Shown: one piece after another, positions 43,169 through 52,076 of the stretch
How the letters are laid out: the number at the start of each line of letters is the position of its first letter
How positions within the stretch are numbered: the stretch's first letter is position 1
Source of the DNA: Cronobacter condimenti 1330
GTDB lineage: Bacteria; Pseudomonadota; Gammaproteobacteria; Enterobacterales; Enterobacteriaceae
Direction of reading: 5' to 3'
Assembly (NCBI RefSeq): GCF_001277255.1
Contig: NZ_CP012264.1
Location: 1,798,001-1,862,000, forward strand
Length of the DNA stretch: 64,000 nucleotides
The notes under the pieces: model-generated
What the model was told of the DNA's origin: nothing
Database searches by the model: none
The model's input: the letters and a program-made list of their open reading frames with translations, nothing else
Program-made: the position numbers and the translations under genes

Positions 43169-43525
43169 ATGGCTCGCGTAAAACGTGGTGTGATTGCACG
43201 TGCACGTCATAAGAAAATTTTGAAACAAGCTAAAGGCTACTACGGTGCGCGTTCTCGCGTATACCGCGTTGCCTTCCAGGCTGTTATCAAAGCAGGTCAG
43301 TACGCTTACCGTGACCGTCGTCAACGTAAGCGTCAGTTCCGTCAGCTGTGGATTGCACGTATCAACGCAGCAGCACGTCAGAACGGTATTTCTTACAGCA
43401 AATTCATCAACGGCCTGAAAAAAGCCTCTGTTGAAATCGACCGTAAGATCCTGGCTGACATCGCCGTATTCGACAAAGTGGCATTCTCTGCCCTGGTTGA
43501 AAAAGCGAAAGCAGCTCTGGCATAA
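43169..43525 (+). CDS. rplT: 50S ribosomal protein L20
   Basis: 118 residues, as in E. coli; binds 23S rRNA early in assembly and represses its own operon through the leader RNA. MARVKRGVIARARHKKILKQ and the long basic helix are typical. ATG 43169 follows CAGGAGA. An intrinsic terminator follows. Confidence 0.98.
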   Translation: MARVKRGVIARARHKKILKQAKGYYGARSRVYRVAFQAVIKAGQYAYRDRRQRKRQFRQLWIARINAAARQNGISYSKFINGLKKASVEIDRKILADIAVFDKVAFSALVEKAKAALA

Positions 43526-43533
43526 GCCAGTTG

Positions 43534-43559
43534 AAAGAGGGAGCTTGTCTCCCTCTTTT
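43534..43559 (+). terminator. Terminator after rplT
   Basis: AAAGAGGGAG, loop CTTGT, CTCCCTCTTT and T. It separates the ribosomal genes from pheMST. Confidence 0.88.
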
Positions 43560-43648
43560 AATTTCTACCATATCAATCTGTTGACATTTTTACTGGCGGG
43601 CTTTTCAATAGTGGAATTCGCCATTCAGCCAGTCAGGGTAACGCAAGC

Positions 43649-43693
43649 ATGAACGCTGCCATTTTCCGCTTCTTTTTTTACTTTAGCGCCTGA
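43649..43693 (+). CDS. pheM: phe operon leader peptide PheM
   Basis: Leader peptide of 14 residues, MNAAIFRFFFYFSA, with five Phe in eight positions. Ribosome stalling at these codons when charged tRNA-Phe is low favours the antiterminator and lets pheST be read. E. coli PheM is almost identical. It lies between the rplT terminator and the attenuator. Confidence 0.93.
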   Translation: MNAAIFRFFFYFSA

Positions 43694-43742
43694 ATTAAAG
43701 GGGCTTTGCGCGTAAGAAAAGAAACGGAAAATCAACGCCAGA

Positions 43743-43767
43743 AGCCTCCATCAGGAGGCTTTTTTTA
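43743..43767 (+). terminator. pheST attenuator
   Basis: AGCCTCC, loop ATCA, GGAGGCT and T7, 50 bases after the pheM stop. It is the terminator half of the leader switch. From here to 43910 I see the pheS leader and no gene. Confidence 0.9.
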
Positions 43768-43910
43768 TATCTGCCGTTTATGGGTCTGTTTCAAGTGGCA
43801 GGCGACAGAACGCGCCGCAGGCTTGCGCTGGCCGTGCGTGTCACCTGAAACAGAGAATAACAAGACAGAGTTCAACAAACCGGCGCAAGCGCCGAATAAC
43901 GAGGAAAATC

Positions 43911-44894
43911 ATGCCACATCTCGCAGATCTGGTTGCCAGTGCAAAGGCGGCCATAACCAGCGCCCAGGATGTTGCCGCGTTAGATAACGTACGCGTCGAA
44001 TATTTAGGGAAAAAAGGGCATTTGACCCTTCAGATGACTACTCTGCGCGAGTTGCCGCCGGAAGAGCGTCCTGCCGCGGGCGCGGTTATCAACGAAGCAA
44101 AAGAGCAGGTACAGCAGGCTCTGAACGCACGTAAAAATGAACTGGAAAGCGCTGCGTTGAATGCCCGCCTGGCGGAAGAAACTATCGATGTTTCGCTGCC
44201 AGGCCGCCGCGTTGAAAATGGCGGTCTGCACCCGGTCACGCGTACTATCGACCGTATCGAAAGTTTCTTCGCCGAGCTTGGCTTTACCGTGGCGACGGGG
44301 CCTGAGATTGAAGACGACTATCATAACTTCGATGCGCTGAACATTCCGGGCCATCACCCGGCGCGTGCGGATCACGATACCTTCTGGTTCGACGCTACCC
44401 GCTTGTTGCGTACGCAGACCTCCGGTGTGCAGATCCGCACCATGAAAAACCAGCAGCCGCCGATTCGCATTATCGCGCCGGGCCGTGTTTATCGTAACGA
44501 CTACGATCAGACCCACACCCCGATGTTCCATCAGATGGAAGGCTTAATCGTTGATAAAAACATTAGCTTTACCAACCTGAAAGGGACGCTGCACGACTTC
44601 CTGCGTAACTTCTTTGAAGAAGATCTCCAGATTCGTTTCCGTCCGTCCTACTTCCCCTTCACTGAACCTTCCGCAGAAGTGGACGTCATGGGTAAAAACG
44701 GCAAGTGGCTGGAAGTGCTGGGCTGTGGCATGGTGCATCCGAACGTGCTGCGTAATGTCGGTATCGACCCGGAAGTCTACTCCGGTTTTGCCTTTGGTAT
44801 GGGCATGGAGCGTCTTACCATGCTGCGCTATGGCGTGACCGATCTGCGCGCTTTCTTCGAAAACGATCTGCGTTTCCTCAAACAGTTTAAATAA
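43911..44894 (+). CDS. pheS: Phenylalanyl-tRNA synthetase alpha subunit
   Basis: 327 residues, as in E. coli; catalytic subunit of the alpha2-beta2 class II enzyme. N-terminal coiled coil about residues 1-85, then motif 1 around HPVTRTIDRIESFFAELGF, motif 2 FRPSYFPFTEPSAEVDV region and motif 3 GFAFGMGMERLTMLRYG. ATG 43911 follows GAGGA. pheT follows after 15 bases. Confidence 0.98.
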   Translation: MPHLADLVASAKAAITSAQDVAALDNVRVEYLGKKGHLTLQMTTLRELPPEERPAAGAVINEAKEQVQQALNARKNELESAALNARLAEETIDVSLPGRRVENGGLHPVTRTIDRIESFFAELGFTVATGPEIEDDYHNFDALNIPGHHPARADHDTFWFDATRLLRTQTSGVQIRTMKNQQPPIRIIAPGRVYRNDYDQTHTPMFHQMEGLIVDKNISFTNLKGTLHDFLRNFFEEDLQIRFRPSYFPFTEPSAEVDVMGKNGKWLEVLGCGMVHPNVLRNVGIDPEVYSGFAFGMGMERLTMLRYGVTDLRAFFENDLRFLKQFK

Positions 44895-44909
44895 GGGCAG
44901 GACAGAACA

Positions 44910-47297
44910 ATGAAATTTAGCGAACTGTGGTTACGCGAGTGGGTAAATCCGGCCCTCGACAGCGAGGCGCTGGCGAATCAGATTACGATGGCGGGCCTGG
45001 AAGTGGACGGCGTGGAGCCAGTCGCAGGTGCGTTTCATGGCGTCGTCGTCGGTGAAGTCGTTGAGTGTGGCCAGCACCCGAACGCGGATAAATTGCGCGT
45101 TACTAAAGTGAACGTTGGCGGCGATCGTCTGCTCGATATCGTCTGCGGCGCGCCGAACTGCCGTCAGGGCCTGAAAGTGGCTGTAGCGACCGTGGGCGCG
45201 GTGCTGCCGGGCGATTTCAAAATCAAAGCGGCAAAACTGCGTGGCGAACCGTCCGAAGGGATGCTGTGTTCTTTTTCTGAGCTCGGCATTTCTGACGATC
45301 ACAACGGTATCATTGAACTGCCGGCAGACGCGCCTGTCGGCACTGATATCCGCGAATACCTGAAGCTTGACGATAACACCATCGAAATCAGCGTTACGCC
45401 GAACCGCGCCGACTGCCTTGGCATCATCGGTGTAGCGCGCGATGTTGCGGTGCTGAACGCGCAGGCGCTCAACACGCCGGAAATCGCACCGGTCAGCGCC
45501 ACTATCACTGACTCGCTGCCCATTCAGGTTGAGGCCGCAGACGCTTGCCCGCGCTACCTGGGCCGCGTGGTGAAAGGTATCGATGTGACCGCGCCGACCC
45601 CGCTGTGGATGCGTGAAAAATTGCGTCGCTGCGGCATTCGTTCAATCGATGCCGTAGTAGACGTCACCAACTACGTGCTGCTTGAACTGGGCCAGCCGAT
45701 GCACGCGTTTGACCTTGAGCGCATTGAAGGTGGCATCGTTGTGCGTATGGCGAAAGAGGGCGAAACGCTGACGCTGCTGGATGGCAACGAGGCGACGCTG
45801 AACGCAGATACGCTGGTCATTGCAGACCATAACAAAGCGCTGGCGATGGGCGGCATTTTCGGCGGTGAACACTCTGGCGTGAATGGCGAAACCCGTAACG
45901 TTCTGCTTGAATGCGCATTCTTTGCGCCGCTCGCTATCACGGGGCGCGCGCGCCGTCACGGCCTGCATACGGATGCTTCTCACCGTTATGAACGTGGTGT
46001 TGATCCGCAACTGCAATACAAAGCCATGGAACGCGCCACGCGCCTGCTGCTGGATATCTGCGGCGGCGAAGCCGGTCCGGTTATTGATGTCACGAGCGAA
46101 GCGGCACTGCCGACACGCGCCACTATCACGCTGCGCCGCAGCAAACTCGATCGTCTGATCGGCCATCATATTGCGGATGCGCAGGTGACCGATATCCTGA
46201 AGCGCCTCGGTTGCGACGTCACTGAAGGGCAGGGCGATTGGCAGGCCGTCGCGCCGTCATGGCGTTTTGATATCGCCATTGAAGAAGATCTGGTGGAAGA
46301 AGTCGCGCGCGTTTATGGCTACGACAATATTCCGAACGAGCCGGTACAGGCTTCACTGGTGATGGGTGACCATCGCGAGGCGAACCTTTCTCTCAAGCGC
46401 GTGAAAACGCTGCTTAACGATCACGGTTACCAGGAAGTGATCACCTACAGCTTCGTCGATCCGAAAGTACAGCAGTTGCTGCATCCGAATGAAGAAGCGT
46501 TGATCCTGCCAAGCCCTATCTCCAGCGAAATGTCGGCGATGCGCTTATCTCTGTTGACTGGTCTGCTCACGACGGTGGTCTATAACCAGAATCGCCAGCA
46601 AAGCCGCGTACGCATCTTTGAAACCGGCCTGCGCTTTGTGCCTGATACTCAGGCGGACCTGGGCATTCGTCAGGATCTTATGCTGGCAGGCGCTCTGTGT
46701 GGCAACCGTTATGAAGAGCACTGGGATCTGGCGAAAGGCGGCGTTGACTTCTACGATTTGAAAGGGACGCTGGAGTCGGTTCTGGAACTTACGGGTAAAT
46801 TATCTGAAATTGAGTTCCGTGCAGAAGCCAATCCGGCCTTGCATCCTGGCCAAAGTGCTGCCATTTATTTAAAGGGCGAACACATTGGTTTTATTGGCGT
46901 TGTGCATCCGGAGCTTGAGCGCAAGCTTGACCTGAATGGCCGTACGCTGGTGTTTGAGGTGCTCTGGAGCGCGCTTTCTGACCGTGCCGTACCGCAGGCA
47001 CAAGAAGTTTCCCGCTTCCCGGCGAACCGCCGTGACATCGCGGTTGTCGTGGCAGAAAACGTACCGGCAGCAGATATTTTGGCCGAGTGTAAGAAAGTTG
47101 GCGCAAATCAGGTAGTTGGCGTAAACTTATTTGACGTGTACCGCGGTAAGGGTGTTGCGGAAGGCTATAAGAGCCTTGCCATCAGCCTGATCCTTCAGGA
47201 TAACAGCCGTACACTCGAAGAAGACGAGATTGCCGCTACTGTTGCGAAATGTGTAACGGCACTAAAAGAGCGATTCCAGGCATCATTGAGGGATTGA
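44910..47297 (+). CDS. pheT: Phenylalanyl-tRNA synthetase beta subunit
   Basis: 795 residues, as in E. coli. Order: N-terminal EMAP/OB-like tRNA-binding domain ([19 protein letters not shown], residues 44-62), B3/B4 editing domain, B5, a catalytically dead synthetase-like core, and the C-terminal FDX-ACB anticodon domain ([12 protein letters not shown]). Forms the tetramer with PheS and removes Tyr-tRNA-Phe. ihfA starts four bases after its stop. Confidence 0.98.
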
Positions 47298-47301
47298 ACC
47301 T

Positions 47302-47601
47302 ATGGCGCTTACAAAAGCTGAAATGTCAGAATATCTGTTTGATAAGCTTGGGCTTAGCAAGCGGGATGCCAAAGAACTGGTAGAGCTGTTTTTCGAAGAG
47401 ATCCGTCGCGCTCTGGAAAATGGCGAGCAGGTAAAACTCTCCGGTTTCGGTAATTTTGACCTGCGTGATAAGAACCAACGTCCCGGACGCAACCCGAAAA
47501 CCGGTGAAGATATTCCCATTACGGCTCGCCGTGTGGTGACCTTCCGCCCGGGGCAGAAGTTGAAAAGTCGCGTAGAGAACGCTTCGCCGAAAGAAAGTTA
47601 A
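47302..47601 (+). CDS. ihfA: Integration host factor alpha subunit
   Basis: 99 residues, as in E. coli. DNA-bending protein, dimer with Ihf[29 protein letters not shown] is the dimer part; [20 protein letters not shown] contains the beta arm with the Pro that intercalates into DNA. Translationally close to pheT, with which it is partly co-transcribed in E. coli. Confidence 0.98.
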
Positions 47602-47613
47602 TCTGACCTGACC

Positions 47614-47641
47614 AAAAAGGCCGCATTGTGCGGCCTTTTTT
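47614..47641 (+). terminator. Terminator of ihfA
   Basis: AAAAAGGCCGCA, loop TTG, TGCGGCCTTTTTT. Confidence 0.92.
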
Positions 47642-47678
47642 CTTTGCCCTGCCTAAAGCGAGCCGTAAAATCAAAGGC

Positions 47679-48701
47679 ATGAAACTTCAACTGGCCTCTC
47701 TTTCCCTCTGTATTCACTCGCAACGCCGTCGTGAACGTCGCGTGCTGACGGGTCTTGCGCTAGCGCTGGCGCTGGCGGTGATACTCAGCCTGTGCGCAGG
47801 CGATGTCTGGCTGTGGCCCACCGCATGGACGAGCGAGGCAGGTCGGCTTTTTGTCTGGCAGATCCGCCTGCCGCGGACGCTTGCCGTCGTGCTGGTGGGG
47901 GCGGCGCTCGCGCTGTGTGGCGCCATGATGCAGGCCCTGTTCGAAAACCCACTGGCCGAGCCTGGGCTGCTTGGCGTTTCTAACGGCGCAGGCGTTGGGC
48001 TGGTGGCGGCGGTGATGCTGGGCGGTGGCACGCTCCCTGGCTGGGCGCTCGGCCTCTTTGCCATCACCGGTGCGCTTATCGCCACCCTCATCCTTCTGCA
48101 CTTTGCGCGGCGTCACCTCTCTACCAGTCGGCTATTGCTGGCGGGCGTCGCGCTCGGGATTGTCTGCAGCGCGCTGATGACCTGGGCGGTCTACTTCTCC
48201 ACCAGCCTCGATTTACGCCAGTTAATGTACTGGATGATGGGCGGATTTGGCGGGGTCGACTGGCAGCAAGGGTGGTTGATGCTTGCGCTGCTCCCGGCGC
48301 TCGTCTGGGGAAGTTTTCAGGCGAAGGCACTGAATTTGCTCGCGCTGGGCGAAACCTCTGCCCGCCAGCTCGGTTTGCCGGTCTGGATGTGGCGTAACCT
48401 GCTGGTCATCGCCACCGGCTGGCTTGCAGGCGTCAGCGTTGCGCTGGCAGGCGCGATTGGTTTTGTTGGCCTTGTGGTGCCGCACGTTTTGCGCCTGTGC
48501 GGCGTATCCGATCACCGGACATTACTGCCAGCGGCGATGCTCGCCGGCGGCGGCGCGCTGCTGGCGGCCGACATCATCGCGCGCCTGACCCTGGTGGCGG
48601 CAGAATTGCCGATAGGCGTGGTTACCGCCACCCTGGGCGCACCGGTATTTATCTGGCTATTATTAAGGGCTGGACGCGAGGTCCATCACACCATTGTTTA
48701 A
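47679..48701 (+). CDS. btuC: Vitamin B12 ABC transporter permease BtuC
   Basis: Inner-membrane permease of 340 residues (E. coli 326), about ten helices, FecCD family. Conserved LFVWQIRLPRTLAVVLVGAALA, FENPLAEPGLLGVSNGAGVG and the cytoplasmic loop ALGETSARQLGLP that contacts BtuD. I chose ATG 47679; the ribosome site is weak and about 14 extra N-terminal residues relative to E. coli remain uncertain. An earlier start at 47628 would lie in the terminator. Followed by btuE and btuD. Confidence 0.93.
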   Translation: MKLQLASLSLCIHSQRRRERRVLTGLALALALAVILSLCAGDVWLWPTAWTSEAGRLFVWQIRLPRTLAVVLVGAALALCGAMMQALFENPLAEPGLLGVSNGAGVGLVAAVMLGGGTLPGWALGLFAITGALIATLILLHFARRHLSTSRLLLAGVALGIVCSALMTWAVYFSTSLDLRQLMYWMMGGFGGVDWQQGWLMLALLPALVWGSFQAKALNLLALGETSARQLGLPVWMWRNLLVIATGWLAGVSVALAGAIGFVGLVVPHVLRLCGVSDHRTLLPAAMLAGGGALLAADIIARLTLVAAELPIGVVTATLGAPVFIWLLLRAGREVHHTIV

Positions 48702-48710
48702 GGGGAAGCT

Positions 48711-49262
48711 ATGCAACACGACATTCTGAATACCGAAGTGACCACCATTGACGGTGAAACCATTTCGCTTGAGCAATACAAAGGCAAAGTACTGCTTATC
48801 GTCAACGTCGCCTCAAAATGTGGTCTGACGCCGCAATATGAGCAGCTTGAGAACATCCATAAAGCCTGGGAACCTTCTGGTTTTCGCGTGCTCGGCTTTC
48901 CGTGTAACCAGTTCCTCGGCCAGGAGCCGGGCAGTGAAGATGAAATTAAAACCTTTTGTAGCACCACTTATGGCGTGACGTTCCCGATGTTCAGCAAAAT
49001 CGACGTCAACGGTGATAACCGCCATCCGCTGTATCAGAAACTGATCGCCGCCGCACCTAAAGCTGTCGCGCCGGAGCAGAGCGGCTTTTACGAGCGCATG
49101 GCCAGCAAAGGCCGCGCGCCGCTCTACCCGGACGACATCCTGTGGAATTTCGAGAAATTCCTGGTAGGGCGCGACGGTCACGTGATCCAGCGCTTCTCAC
49201 CAGACATGACGCCGGAAGACCCAATCGTCATGGAGGCGATTAAGCTGGCGCTGGCGAAGTAA
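48711..49262 (+). CDS. btuE: Thioredoxin/glutathione peroxidase BtuE
   Basis: Non-essential peroxidase of the glutathione peroxidase family, 183 residues as in E. coli. The peroxidatic Cys is in NVASKCGLTPQY (near residue 37), with Gln in FPCNQFLGQEPG and Trp in DILWNFEKFLV completing the active site. Despite its place in the btu operon it has no role in B12 uptake in E. coli. It starts ten bases after btuC. Confidence 0.96.
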   Translation: MQHDILNTEVTTIDGETISLEQYKGKVLLIVNVASKCGLTPQYEQLENIHKAWEPSGFRVLGFPCNQFLGQEPGSEDEIKTFCSTTYGVTFPMFSKIDVNGDNRHPLYQKLIAAAPKAVAPEQSGFYERMASKGRAPLYPDDILWNFEKFLVGRDGHVIQRFSPDMTPEDPIVMEAIKLALAK

Positions 49263-49264
49263 CG

Positions 49265-50008
49265 ATGGCATTGATGCAGTTGCGTGACGTTGCGGTGGGA
49301 ACGCGTCTTGGGCCTGTCACCGTGATGCTTCAGGCGGGCGATATTGTCCATGTGGTCGGCCCCAATGGGGCTGGCAAAAGCACGCTGCTGCATCGACTGG
49401 CTGGGCTGAGTAACGGCCCCGGCGACATACTTTTCGACGGAAAGCCGCTCACGGCGATAAGCGCCGCAGCGCTTGCCCGACAACGGGCATACCTTACGCA
49501 ACAGCAGACGCCGCCGTTTGCGATGCCGGTGTGGCACTACCTGACGCTGCACGGCGGCTCACTGTGTGCGGCTGCGCTTGAAGAGGTCGCGCACAGCCTG
49601 ATGCTTGCGGACAAGCTGTCCCGACCGGTTAATGCGCTTTCCGGCGGCGAATGGCAGCGAGTGCGGATCGCCGCCGCTATCCTGCAAATTCACCCACGCA
49701 ACCACGCTGATGGCAAGTTGCTTATCCTTGATGAACCGATGAACAGCCTGGATGTCGCCCAGCAGGCGGCGCTCGACCGTTTGCTCTTTACGCTACCGCA
49801 GTCGGGTATCGCCGTGGTAATGAGCAGCCATGACCTGAACCATACGCTGCGCCACGCGCACCGCGTCTGGCTGATGCGAGAAGGTAAGCTGATAGCAGAG
49901 GGGCTGTGCGACGAGGTAATGACCCCTTCAAGGCTTGGCGAGGCCTATGGCGTGCCATTCCAGCGGTTACAGGTCGCAGGTCATAGTATGCTTATCAACC
50001 CGCTCTGA
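49265..50008 (+). CDS. btuD: Vitamin B12 ABC transporter ATPase BtuD
   Basis: 247 residues (E. coli 249). Walker A GPNGAGKST (about residues 33-41), Q-loop in YLTQQQTPPF, signature LSGGEWQRV near 126, Walker B LLILDEPMNSLD near 155 and switch His in SSHDLNH. Powers uptake of B12 through BtuC with the periplasmic protein BtuF. Starts two bases after btuE. Confidence 0.97.
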   Translation: MALMQLRDVAVGTRLGPVTVMLQAGDIVHVVGPNGAGKSTLLHRLAGLSNGPGDILFDGKPLTAISAAALARQRAYLTQQQTPPFAMPVWHYLTLHGGSLCAAALEEVAHSLMLADKLSRPVNALSGGEWQRVRIAAAILQIHPRNHADGKLLILDEPMNSLDVAQQAALDRLLFTLPQSGIAVVMSSHDLNHTLRHAHRVWLMREGKLIAEGLCDEVMTPSRLGEAYGVPFQRLQVAGHSMLINPL

Positions 50009-50085
50009 GCGCGGCCATCTTGCCAGCCGTCGCGCCGACGGCTACATTAGCGAAAAATCATAAGGCCAGAGGATTTGCCTGAAAA

Positions 50086-50550
50086 ATGCGGCTATGGATC
50101 TTACTTGTTACAGCGTTGCTGCTGGCGGGGTGTAGCTCTCACCGGGCGCCGCCGCCGAATGCGCGACTTTCCGACTCCATCACCGTGATTGCCGAGCTCA
50201 ACGACCAGCTTAATCACTGGTACGGCACGCCTTACCGCTACGGCGGCATGAGTCGCGGCGGGGTGGACTGTTCCGGTTTCGTGATGATGACATTCCGCGA
50301 TCGCTTCTCGCTGAGGCTGCCGCGCGAAACCCGCCAGCAGGCGGAAATAGGCACCGAAATCGATAAAGACGATCTCCTGCCAGGCGATCTGGTCTTTTTC
50401 AAAACCGGCTCAGGGCAGAACGGCCTGCACGTAGGTATTTACGACACCGATAACCAGTTTATCCACGCCTCCACCAGCCGTGGCGTGATGCGCTCCTCGC
50501 TCGACAACGTCTACTGGCGCAAGAAATTCTGGCAGGCTCGCCGCATCTAA
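50086..50550 (+). CDS. nlpC: NlpC/P60 family lipoprotein peptidase
   Basis: 154 residues, as in E. coli NlpC. Lipobox LLAGCSS (Cys about residue 16). The papain-like peptidase has Cys in GGVDCSGFVMMTF, His in GLHVGIYDT and the third polar residue in FIHASTS. It likely cuts peptidoglycan stem peptides. In E. coli it is followed by ydiV; here a sugar operon is inserted between them. Confidence 0.95.
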   Translation: MRLWILLVTALLLAGCSSHRAPPPNARLSDSITVIAELNDQLNHWYGTPYRYGGMSRGGVDCSGFVMMTFRDRFSLRLPRETRQQAEIGTEIDKDDLLPGDLVFFKTGSGQNGLHVGIYDTDNQFIHASTSRGVMRSSLDNVYWRKKFWQARRI

Positions 50551-50625
50551 TCTTCTACCCATCGCATTTGCGGTGGGTTTATTTCCCTTCGCCTCATCAA
50601 TAAAACGCGCATTTTGTATTCGTTT

Positions 50626-50639
50626 TGAGAGCGCTCTCA
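50626..50639. promoter_or_regulatory. LacI-type operator, copy 1
   Basis: TGAGAGCGCTCTCA, a perfect 14-bp palindrome of the GalR/LacI operator type with a central CG. An identical copy lies 53 bases downstream. Confidence 0.8.
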
Positions 50640-50678
50640 CTACCTGATTTGGCGCATAAGGCTAAAGTCAGTACCCAT

Positions 50679-50692
50679 TGAGAGCGCTCTCA
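50679..50692. promoter_or_regulatory. LacI-type operator, copy 2
   Basis: Identical to copy 1; the centres are 53 bases apart, about five helical turns, which suits looping or cooperative binding by the LacI protein encoded downstream. The promoter probably lies between them (TTGGCG at 50649 is a possible -35). Confidence 0.8.
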
Positions 50693-50718
50693 TTTTGGTT
50701 CCCTACGGAGAAACTCGC

Positions 50719-50748
50719 ATGAATCACATTACACGGGGTGGGATATGA
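50719..50748 (+). CDS. Nine-residue leader ORF before the EIIC gene
   Basis: MNHITRGGI with GGAG eight bases upstream of its ATG; its TGA overlaps the EIIC ATG (ATGA). The EIIC gene itself has a poorer site (GGGGTGGG inside this ORF). It may couple translation to EIIC or be the scar of a deleted gene. No direct evidence that it is translated. Confidence 0.4.
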   Translation: MNHITRGGI

Positions 50749-52076
50749 GCCTCTATCGCGCACTGATGGCGCTGGTGGAGCGCCATATCGCGCCGCTCGC
50801 CGGACGTATCGGCACCCAGCGGCACATTATCGCTATTCGCGACGGCTTTATCTGCGCGATGCCATTTCTGATTATCGGCAGCATCATGCTGATCATTGCG
50901 AATCCGCCGTTTGATGCGGCCACTACGTCAGCCTTCGGTCAGCGCTGGCTTGGTTTTGCGAAAGTACACTGGAATACCATAACCATGCCGTTTTTTATGA
51001 CGATGGGGTTGATGAGCCTCTTCGTCTCGATTGGGACGGCATATAGCCTTGCGAAATCCTATCAGCTGGACGGCCTGACGGCAGGGTTGTTGTCGATGAG
51101 CGCGTTTTTACTCGCCGCCGCGCCGCAGGTGGATAACAAACTGTCGCTCGAGTTTCTCGGCGGGCAAGGGGTGTTCACCGCCTTGTTATGCGCCATCTGG
51201 GCCGTTGAGCTAACGCGTCTTTTGAAGAAATATGGCATCACGCTGCGTCTGCCGGAACAGGTCCCGCCTGCCATCGCGCGGTCCTTTGATTTGCTACTGC
51301 CGCTGACCGGCATTTTGCTCACCGTCTACCCGCTAAGCCTTCTGATGCAAAACGAGTTTCAGATGCTCATCCCGGCGGCGGTAATGCAGCTGTTCCAGCC
51401 GGTGATTGCCGCAGGCGATAGCCTGCCTGCGATCCTCCTCTGCGTGCTGCTGGCTAATCTGCTGTGGTTTGCCGGTATTCATGGCGACAATCTGGTGCAG
51501 GGGCTGCTAAATCCGCTTTTCATGGCGAACATTGCCGCCAACGCGGCGCTGCTCTCACACGGCGAGGCGACGACGCAAATCCTCACGGCCCCGTTCTGGG
51601 CATTCTATATTTGCATTGGCGGTTCTGGCTCGACGCTCGTGCTGGCGATGCTCTATCTGAGAAGCCGTTCGGTGCACCTGAAAACCATCGGCAGACTCAG
51701 TCTCATGCCCGCGCTGTTTAATATTAATGAGCCGCTGCTGTTCGGGTCGCCTGTGGTGATGAACCCGACGCTGTTCGTTCCGCTACTCATGGTGCCGCTG
51801 GTGAATGCCGTGCTGGCCTACGTGGCGCTCAATATGGATCTGATACAGAAAATGGTGGCAATGGCCCCCTGGACCGCACCTGCGCCGCTTGGGGCGATGA
51901 TCTCCGCAGCATGGGATGTGCGCGCCGCGCTGCTGGTGGCCGTGCTGCTGGTCGTTGACGGCCTGCTCTGGTACCCCTTCTTTAAAGTGTATGAAAAACA
52001 GCTGATTCAACAGGAGCGGGAGCAGGCGGGTAATGCCGTCACCGCACCAGTGAACGCAACAGGGAGAACATCATGA
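50745..52076 (+). CDS. PTS EIIC, lactose/cellobiose family
   Basis: Membrane channel subunit of a Lac-family phosphotransferase system, 443 residues, about ten hydrophobic segments. MALVERHIAPLAGRIGTQRHIIAIRDGFICAMPFLIIGSIML is the typical start (compare ChbC), and the substrate-binding region FNINEPLLFGSPVVMNPTLF is conserved near residue 330. There is no fused EIIA or EIIB and none next to it, so it needs phosphate carriers from elsewhere. Stop overlaps the GH4 gene by ATGA. Probably a beta-glucoside such as cellobiose or chitobiose. Confidence 0.87.
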   Translation: MSLYRALMALVERHIAPLAGRIGTQRHIIAIRDGFICAMPFLIIGSIMLIIANPPFDAATTSAFGQRWLGFAKVHWNTITMPFFMTMGLMSLFVSIGTAYSLAKSYQLDGLTAGLLSMSAFLLAAAPQVDNKLSLEFLGGQGVFTALLCAIWAVELTRLLKKYGITLRLPEQVPPAIARSFDLLLPLTGILLTVYPLSLLMQNEFQMLIPAAVMQLFQPVIAAGDSLPAILLCVLLANLLWFAGIHGDNLVQGLLNPLFMANIAANAALLSHGEATTQILTAPFWAFYICIGGSGSTLVLAMLYLRSRSVHLKTIGRLSLMPALFNINEPLLFGSPVVMNPTLFVPLLMVPLVNAVLAYVALNMDLIQKMVAMAPWTAPAPLGAMISAAWDVRAALLVAVLLVVDGLLWYPFFKVYEKQLIQQEREQAGNAVTAPVNATGRTS

